A stretch of DNA of 32,665 nt from Aliarcobacter sp. (lineage in GTDB: Bacteria > Campylobacterota > Campylobacteria > Campylobacterales > Arcobacteraceae). A model generated the notes under the pieces. That model had not been told where the DNA came from, made no database searches, and worked only from the letters and a program-made list of their open reading frames with translations. The stretch covers positions 1 to 32,665 of the forward strand of contig JAQUIV010000010.1 of NCBI GenBank assembly GCA_028681275.1. The letters run 5' to 3'. A program made the translations under genes and the position numbers. Every line of letters starts with the position of its first letter. Within the stretch, counting starts at the first letter, position 1. Shown here one piece after another: positions 27,375-32,665 of the stretch.

Positions 27375-27440
27375 ATGATTAATTGTAAAGAATTAAAAAA
27401 TAAAAATGACTTAGTAAAACCAACTGGTTGTACTTGTTAA
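27375..27440 (+). CDS. Small ORF, 21 aa (MINCKELKNKNDLVKPTGCTC)
   Basis: ATG with aaaggatttaaa leader nearly identical to the leader of the next gene (aaagggtttaaa at 27457); sits between the Fur-like sites and the DUF2325 gene. Confidence 0.5.
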   Translation: MINCKELKNKNDLVKPTGCTC

Positions 27441-27456
27441 AATAAAAGGGTTTAAA

Positions 27457-27792
27457 ATGAGCGTATTAATAATTGGTGGAGATCAGATTTCTCAAATTTC
27501 ATCTATGTTAGAAAGTTTAGGTGCTAAAACAATAAATCATTGGGATGCAAGAAAAAAATCTTCAGCTCCAAAGAAAAAAGTTCCACAAGATACAGATTGT
27601 ATTGTTATGATAACCTCATTTTTAAATCATAATACAATGCTTAAATATAAAAATGAAGCAAAAAAGAAAAATATTCCATTTATTTGTTCAAAAAGATCAA
27701 TATCTTGTGTATATGATGAATATGTAAAAATTATGGGAATAAAAGATTGTAATAACTGTTATGCAAATTGTGAGGGGAGTTCAAAATGTTAA
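27457..27792 (+). CDS. DUF2325 domain protein
   Basis: MSVLIIGGDQISQISSMLESLGAKTINHWDARK...DTDCIVMITSFLNHNTMLKYKNEAKKKNIPFICSKRSI; C-terminal Cys cluster DCNNCYANCEGSSKC. Confidence 0.8.
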   Translation: MSVLIIGGDQISQISSMLESLGAKTINHWDARKKSSAPKKKVPQDTDCIVMITSFLNHNTMLKYKNEAKKKNIPFICSKRSISCVYDEYVKIMGIKDCNNCYANCEGSSKC

Positions 27793-28544
27793 ATAATAAC
27801 TTAATAGGATTTTATGAAAATCAAGAATATTTACCAAAAGATTTTGATGAATTTAATTCTGTGATTAAACTAAGACAACTATTTCTAAATTTGAGTAATA
27901 ATATTTTTGGATGTTCATGTCAATTTACAAAATATGAACAAAATAGATTAGCAAAACATCCACTAAAAGATGCTTTTACTTATAAAATAGATAGATTGAT
28001 GCCTTTTAGTTTCATAAAAGTATGGAAGAAACAAAATAAAAATAATTTTAAATTATGTATAAATTCAACGAAAATAATCAATAATTATTTAAATAGTGAT
28101 TCAAATAAATCTGTTCTAATTTCAAATAAAAATTTACTTCCTGTTGCAAAACTAATTTCACATTGTTTTATAAATAACAAAATGCAACTACTTATTGATA
28201 AACATTTGTTATTCCACGAATTTGTTCTAAAAAAAATAAAAAAACTTCATAGTGACAAAACAGTTATTGATTTAGGTGATTCGATATGTATAAAATCTGA
28301 AAATTTTGTAGGACTTAAAATTTATACTTCATGGAAAGATATTGAGGTTAAAAAACCAAATATCAAAGATGAACTAGAAGATGCAATTAAATCTATTAAA
28401 AAAGGTGAATATTATCAAATATATTTAGCATATCCCAAAAATAATGAATTTACAAAACAAATTCCTGTTTTTGTAGATGAGTTAAAAAATAAAGAGTATC
28501 AAATTAAAGCAATTCCTTACTCTTTAAGATCAACAATAAAATAA
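27786..28544 (+). CDS. Uncharacterised 252-aa protein, translationally coupled to DUF2325
   Basis: ORF overlaps the DUF2325 stop by 7 bp; no family recognised; contains FGCSC near the N-terminus. Confidence 0.75.
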   Translation: MLNNNLIGFYENQEYLPKDFDEFNSVIKLRQLFLNLSNNIFGCSCQFTKYEQNRLAKHPLKDAFTYKIDRLMPFSFIKVWKKQNKNNFKLCINSTKIINNYLNSDSNKSVLISNKNLLPVAKLISHCFINNKMQLLIDKHLLFHEFVLKKIKKLHSDKTVIDLGDSICIKSENFVGLKIYTSWKDIEVKKPNIKDELEDAIKSIKKGEYYQIYLAYPKNNEFTKQIPVFVDELKNKEYQIKAIPYSLRSTIK

Positions 28545-28564
28545 TAATTAGGAGAAGATTCAAA

Positions 28565-29062
28565 ATGGCAACGGCAATATTTTTTGCAAGTAGTACAGGA
28601 AATTCAGAAGAAATAGCAAATAAAATTTCAGCAGAATTAAATAATATAGAAATATTTGATTTAGCAGGTACAAAAATAGAAAAAATAAATGAATTTGATA
28701 AATTAATTCTTGGTGGTTCAACTTGGGGTGATGGAGAGTTAAATGATGATTGGGAAGATGTTTGGGGGAATTTTTGTAACTTAGATTTATCAAATAAAAC
28801 TATTGCATTATTTGGATTAGGGGATCAAGAGAGTTATAGTGATGAATTTTGTAGTGCAATGGGAATAATTTATGAACAAATAGTTAAAAGTGGAGCAAAA
28901 ATAGTTGGTTTTACTTCAACTGAAGGTTATTACCATGATGGTTCAAAAGCTCAGATAAATGATAAATTTGTTGGATTAGTAATTGATGAAGATAATCAAA
29001 GTGATTTAACAGATGAAAGAATCAAAATTTGGGTAAATGAAATAAAAGAATCTATTTTATAA
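28565..29062 (+). CDS. fldA: Flavodoxin
   Basis: FASSTGNSEEIANKI (FMN phosphate loop), GGSTWGDGELNDDWEDVW, LFGLGDQESYSDEFCSAMG, GFTSTEGYYHDGSKA. Confidence 0.95.
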   Translation: MATAIFFASSTGNSEEIANKISAELNNIEIFDLAGTKIEKINEFDKLILGGSTWGDGELNDDWEDVWGNFCNLDLSNKTIALFGLGDQESYSDEFCSAMGIIYEQIVKSGAKIVGFTSTEGYYHDGSKAQINDKFVGLVIDEDNQSDLTDERIKIWVNEIKESIL

Positions 29063-29094
29063 GTATAATAAGTAAATTAAGATTTTATCTTAAT

Positions 29095-29544
29095 TTACTC
29101 CTGACAAGTCTCACAAGTTCCATATAATTGCATTGAATGACTAACAATTTTAAATTTATTTTTTTTGGCAATTTTATCTTGTCTTTTTTCTATTTCATCA
29201 TCCATAAACTCTATAATTTTCCCACAATTTGTGCAAATTAAATGGTCATGGTGCGATTTAGAATTACTTTCATATTTTTTTCCATCTGTACCAAAAGTAA
29301 TAGAAGTTATTAAATCTACTTCTTCTAAAAAGCTAAGTGCTCTATAAACTGTTGCAATTCCTATATTTGAATTAGCATACTTTTTTTTAATCTCATTATA
29401 TACTTCTTCTGCAGTTAAATGTTCTTTTGCGTGTAATAAAATACTAAGAACTATTTCTCTTTGTTCTGTGTATTTTAATCCCTTTTGTTTAACGATTTTT
29501 TTTAATTCATCAATTATTTCTTCATTACTATTTTCACTTAACAT
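29095..29544 (-). CDS. fur: Ferric uptake regulator family protein
   Basis: KYTEQREIVLSILLHAKEHLTAEEVYNEI, GIATVYRALSFLEEVDLI, SKSHHDHLICTNCGKIIEF, LYGTCETC. Confidence 0.93.
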   Translation of the reverse strand: MLSENSNEEIIDELKKIVKQKGLKYTEQREIVLSILLHAKEHLTAEEVYNEIKKKYANSNIGIATVYRALSFLEEVDLITSITFGTDGKKYESNSKSHHDHLICTNCGKIIEFMDDEIEKRQDKIAKKNKFKIVSHSMQLYGTCETCQE

Positions 29545-29636
29545 TTAAATACACCCTTAAAAATTTTATAGCAAACTAGTATATCTAAAGTTAACAAAAA
29601 ATTACAAATTAAGTATAAGCAAGAATAATTATATTA

Positions 29637-29651
29637 TAATAATCATTATTA
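29637..29651. promoter_or_regulatory. Putative Fur box upstream of feoAB
   Basis: Perfect 7-1-7 dyad taataat-c-attatta about 19 bp before feoA. Confidence 0.7.
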
Positions 29652-29669
29652 ATCTTACGAGGATTTAAA

Positions 29670-29897
29670 ATGACTTTAGATCAATTAAAAATCAATGAAA
29701 GTGCTATTATTACGGCTATAAACTGTGATGAAATTTTAAAGGATAGATTGTATTCTTTTGGAATTAGTAAAGGTGTGAAAGTAGAAATAGTAGAATTAAC
29801 ATTAACAAAAAGTACAATAGAAATAAAAATAAATCAATCTAAAATGGCTCTAAGATTAGCTGAAGCTTCTAAGATAGAAGTTGCTTATGAAAAATAA
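29670..29897 (+). CDS. feoA: Ferrous iron transport protein A
   Basis: 75-aa SH3-like FeoA: MTLDQLKINESAIITAINCDEILKDRLYSFGISKGVKVEIVE; upstream of and overlapping feoB. Confidence 0.93.
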   Translation: MTLDQLKINESAIITAINCDEILKDRLYSFGISKGVKVEIVELTLTKSTIEIKINQSKMALRLAEASKIEVAYEK

Positions 29898-31995
29898 TAT
29901 AATTAGAATTGCTCTTGTAGGACAACCAAATGTTGGTAAGTCAATGCTTATCAATTCTATCTCAAATGCAAGACTAAAAGTAGGAAATTTTTCAGGTGTA
30001 ACTGTTACTAAAGAACAAGTTTTTTTAGATTATAAAAACTTCCATATTCAAATAACAGATTTACCTGGTGCATATTCATTAAATGATTATACTATTGAAG
30101 AAAAAGTTACAAAAGATTTTTTAGATAGCAATGAATATGATATTATTTTAAACGTTCTTGATTCAACAAATCTTCAAAGAAATCTTCTTTTAACTGCACA
30201 ACTTTTAACTTTAGACAAAAAAATGATAATTGCTTTAAATATGATTGATGAAGCTCAAAAAGAATCAATTATAATCGATGAAGTTCAATTAAGTAAAATT
30301 CTTGGTAAACCTTGTATAAAAACAAGTGCTGCAAAAAAAATTGGTGTTACAAAATTATTAGATGAAATTATTTTTAAATTCCAAAGTGAAAAAGTTCCAA
30401 ATAAAAGATATTTTTCAAATGTGATAGAAGAAGAGATAGAAAACATCTCAAATGTATTAAAAGAAAATAACTATGAAACAGACTTAACATATAGACATAT
30501 CGCATTAAATTTGTTAAAAGAAGATAAAACTATTTATAAGATATTCCATGATGAACCTATTTGGATAAAAATTCAACCTGTTTTAAATGAAGCGTTTGAA
30601 CACTTATTTATTCATTTTGGAACAAAAAATATTAAAGATATTTTTAATGAAGAACGCTTTGCATTTGCAAAAGGTGCTGTTACAGAAACTGTAAAAGAAA
30701 AGAAATCTACTAAAAAAACATTAACAGAAAAATTTGATTCTGTTTTAATTCATAAATTTTTTGGTTTGCCAATCTTTTTATTTCTAATGTGGGGATTATT
30801 TCAATTAACTTTTGAAATTGGTAATATTCCAATGGATATGATTGATTCATTTTTTGCAACTATTATTGATAAAACAAAAGAGATTATGGGAAATAATCAA
30901 CTTTCATCAATTATTGCTGATGGAGCAATTGCAGGAGTTGGTTCTGTGGTTTTATTTGTTCCAAATATTGTTATACTTTTTTTTGGTATAGCATTATTAG
31001 AAACAACTGGCTATATGAGTAGAGTTGCATTTTTATTGGATGGATTTTTCCATAAATTTGGACTTCATGGAAAATCATTTATACCTTTAGTTACAGGTTT
31101 TGGTTGCTCTGTTCCAGCGTATATGGCAGCAAGAACACTAAAAAATGAAAGAGATAGATTATTAACTTTATTTATTATCGGATTTATGTCTTGTGGTGCT
31201 AGATTACCTATATATGTGCTTTTTATAGGAGCTTTTTTTTCAGGACATAATGCTGGAAACATTTTATTTATCATATATATTAGTGGTGCAATTTTTGGTC
31301 TATTTGCAGCAAAATTTTTAAAAATGGTAGTTTTTAAAAGTGATGATGAACCATTTGTTATGGAGATGCCAAAATATAGACTACCTTCATTTAGATTAAT
31401 ATGGCATACAGTGTCAAATCAAGCAATAATGTATCTAAAAAAAGCTGGTACTTATATTTTAGCAGCTTCATTATTAATTTGGTTTGCAAGTAATTATCCA
31501 AAACATTTAGAGATTGAAGAGTCTTACAATAAAAAAATTGAACTGGTAGAAAATGATGAAGAAAAAATCATACTTCAAAATGAATTAGCACAATATAATC
31601 TTGAACACTCTTATTTAGGTTATGTTGGTAAATATTCTGAACCATTTTTTCAACCATTAGGATTTGATTGGAAAATGACTATTGCCTTAGAAACAGGATT
31701 AGCAGCAAAAGAGATAGTAGTTTCAACACTATCAATATTATATGGCTTAGGAGCTGATAATAATGAGAGTTCAAATAGCTTGATTGAAAAAATAAAAATA
31801 AATATTCCATTTGCATCTGCAATATCATTTATAGTTTTTGTAATGATTTATTTGCCTTGTTTAGCTGCATCTATGGTTTTTGTAAGAGAAGCTGGAAATT
31901 GGAAATATTTAGGATATTTATTCATTTTTACAACAACAAGTGCATGGATTTTGTCTTTTTTTGTTTATAATATAACTAAATTGTTAGTTGTATAA
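29887..31995 (+). CDS. feoB: Ferrous iron transport protein B
   Basis: G-domain ALVGQPNVGKSMLINSISN, DLPGAYSLNDYT; Gate motifs TGFGCSVPAYMAARTL, FIGFMSCGARLPIYVL; ATG at 29887 preferred over the TTG at 29881. Confidence 0.97.
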   Translation: MKNNIIRIALVGQPNVGKSMLINSISNARLKVGNFSGVTVTKEQVFLDYKNFHIQITDLPGAYSLNDYTIEEKVTKDFLDSNEYDIILNVLDSTNLQRNLLLTAQLLTLDKKMIIALNMIDEAQKESIIIDEVQLSKILGKPCIKTSAAKKIGVTKLLDEIIFKFQSEKVPNKRYFSNVIEEEIENISNVLKENNYETDLTYRHIALNLLKEDKTIYKIFHDEPIWIKIQPVLNEAFEHLFIHFGTKNIKDIFNEERFAFAKGAVTETVKEKKSTKKTLTEKFDSVLIHKFFGLPIFLFLMWGLFQLTFEIGNIPMDMIDSFFATIIDKTKEIMGNNQLSSIIADGAIAGVGSVVLFVPNIVILFFGIALLETTGYMSRVAFLLDGFFHKFGLHGKSFIPLVTGFGCSVPAYMAARTLKNERDRLLTLFIIGFMSCGARLPIYVLFIGAFFSGHNAGNILFIIYISGAIFGLFAAKFLKMVVFKSDDEPFVMEMPKYRLPSFRLIWHTVSNQAIMYLKKAGTYILAASLLIWFASNYPKHLEIEESYNKKIELVENDEEKIILQNELAQYNLEHSYLGYVGKYSEPFFQPLGFDWKMTIALETGLAAKEIVVSTLSILYGLGADNNESSNSLIEKIKINIPFASAISFIVFVMIYLPCLAASMVFVREAGNWKYLGYLFIFTTTSAWILSFFVYNITKLLVV

Positions 31996-32043
31996 TTAAA
32001 TATAAAAGTATTTCAATAGAAATAAAAAAGAGGAATAATTCTT

Positions 32044-32067
32044 AGGAAGTTTTTCTCTTCCTTTTTA
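32044..32067 (+). terminator. Terminator after feoB
   Basis: aggaag-tttttct-cttcct-ttttatt. Confidence 0.6.
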
Positions 32068-32223
32068 TTACTTAGATTTGATTGCTGTACCTGTATTTAT
32101 TTGAATTCCAAGGATAAAGCCACTCTCTACAATATAAGATTTTGTTTCATCTATCTCATCTTTTATAATATGAACCTCATAACTATCTATCTTGTCATCA
32201 ATGTAATTTAATACACTTTCCAT
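32068..32223 (-). CDS. Small ORF, 51 aa (MESVLNYIDDKIDSYEVHIIKDEIDETKSYIVESGFILGIQINTGTAIKSK)
   Basis: ATG preceded by aagga on the minus strand; not in the supplied ORF track. Confidence 0.5.
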   Translation of the reverse strand: MESVLNYIDDKIDSYEVHIIKDEIDETKSYIVESGFILGIQINTGTAIKSK

Positions 32224-32307
32224 TTTTTTCCTTAATATAAAAATTTTTGAAATTATATTTATATCTGGTTACAAATGGGTTGCAAATAAAAAAGTTCTAC
32301 CAGGATA

Positions 32308-32380
32308 TGCTCACAATCGGAGTTGAACCGATAACCTCTTCCTTACCATGGAATTGCTCTACCATTGGAGCTATGCGAGC
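32308..32380 (-). tRNA. tRNA-Thr (anticodon GGT), CCA not encoded
   Basis: Minus strand GCTCGCA-TA-GCTC-CAATGGTA-GAGC-A-ATTCC-ATGGTAA-GGAAG-AGGTT-ATCGG-TTCAACT-CCGAT-TGTGAGC-A. Confidence 0.92.
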
Positions 32381-32554
32381 GATGTAGATGAGTTAAAAGT
32401 ATATAATAAATGTGCTTTCAATAGTGTTTTTAATAATCGTATAGAGTATCGTGCTTTAAATAGTAAATAAAAGAGTAATACTCAATAAAGAGATAAAAAA
32501 AGACCTAAAATTCTTATTAAAAATCTTTTTATCTGTTGGCACTAAAAAAAAGGC

Positions 32555-32608
32555 TAAAAAAAAAGCTTTCTTCTAAGTGAACTTAGGAGTTCAGATAGAA
32601 AAAAGCTT
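32555..32608 (-). terminator. rRNA operon terminator
   Basis: On minus strand AAGCTTTTTTCTATCTGAACT-CCTA-AGTTCACTTAGAAGAAAGCTT (18 of 21 positions pair) followed by TTTTTTT. Confidence 0.85.
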
Positions 32609-32624
32609 AGTGTAAAAACTCAAG

Positions 32625-32665
32625 AGCTGGCAGCGGCCTACGTTTCCACCAGGGTACCCGGCAGT
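32625..32665 (-). rRNA. 5S rRNA, 3' end (truncated by window edge)
   Basis: Minus strand ACTGCCGGGTACCCTGGTGGAAACGTAGGCCGCTGCCAG resembles the 3' part of bacterial 5S rRNA, followed by a strong terminator. Confidence 0.75.

Noticed and set aside
28560-28793. Leu/His-rich minus-strand ORF in flavodoxin
   Set aside because: Low-complexity antisense translation.
29165-29347. Plus-strand ORF in fur
   Set aside because: Antisense shadow ORF.
31065-31274. Minus-strand ORF in feoB
   Set aside because: Antisense shadow ORF.
32492-32534. AT-rich hairpin agataaaaaaaga / tctttttatct between tRNA-Thr and rRNA terminator
   Set aside because: Stem is A/T only and near the rRNA operon terminator; likely compositional or a backup terminator.
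1-32665. Phase-variable homopolymer tracts
   Set aside because: Only A/T runs typical of an AT-rich genome were seen; no long poly-G/C tract within a coding region.
1-32665. CRISPR arrays, transposons or prophage
   Set aside because: No regularly spaced repeats, transposase, integrase or phage structural genes were recognised.

Overview
AT-rich Campylobacterota chromosomal window; gene content and codon usage look Arcobacter/Aliarcobacter-like (inference, no search run). It is mostly chromosomal metabolism plus two iron-related accessory blocks. From left to right: the 3' end of a molybdopterin nitrate reductase, a HEPN/AbiV-like orphan gene, a YaeQ-family gene and nirBD; a five-gene minus-strand cluster behind Fur-box-like dyads (imelysin/IrpA-like, two-heme DUF1111 oxidoreductase, second imelysin with an altered motif, di-iron fatty-acid-hydroxylase-like membrane protein, MauG/CCP-like di-heme peroxidase); a three-repeat AsmA-like protein; monocistronic atpE with a signal-like N-terminus, a terminator and tRNA-Leu(GAG); small orphan HTH genes; proA, a monooxygenase and a GH17 membrane protein; a CcoG-like ferredoxin protein next to a two-component system; ogt, phosphohexomutase and nitrilase-family genes; an SLT-like protein; and a second iron-starvation-type block (21-aa Cys-containing sORF, DUF2325, unknown 252-aa protein, flavodoxin, fur, feoA, feoB). 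The window ends with a 51-aa sORF, tRNA-Thr(GGT) and the 3' end of a 5S rRNA with its terminator. The best candidates for an undescribed system are the sORF-DUF2325-unknown-flavodoxin operon behind a paired inverted Fur-like site, and the imelysin/DHOR/imelysin/hydroxylase/MauG operon. No CRISPR array, transposase or prophage was seen.
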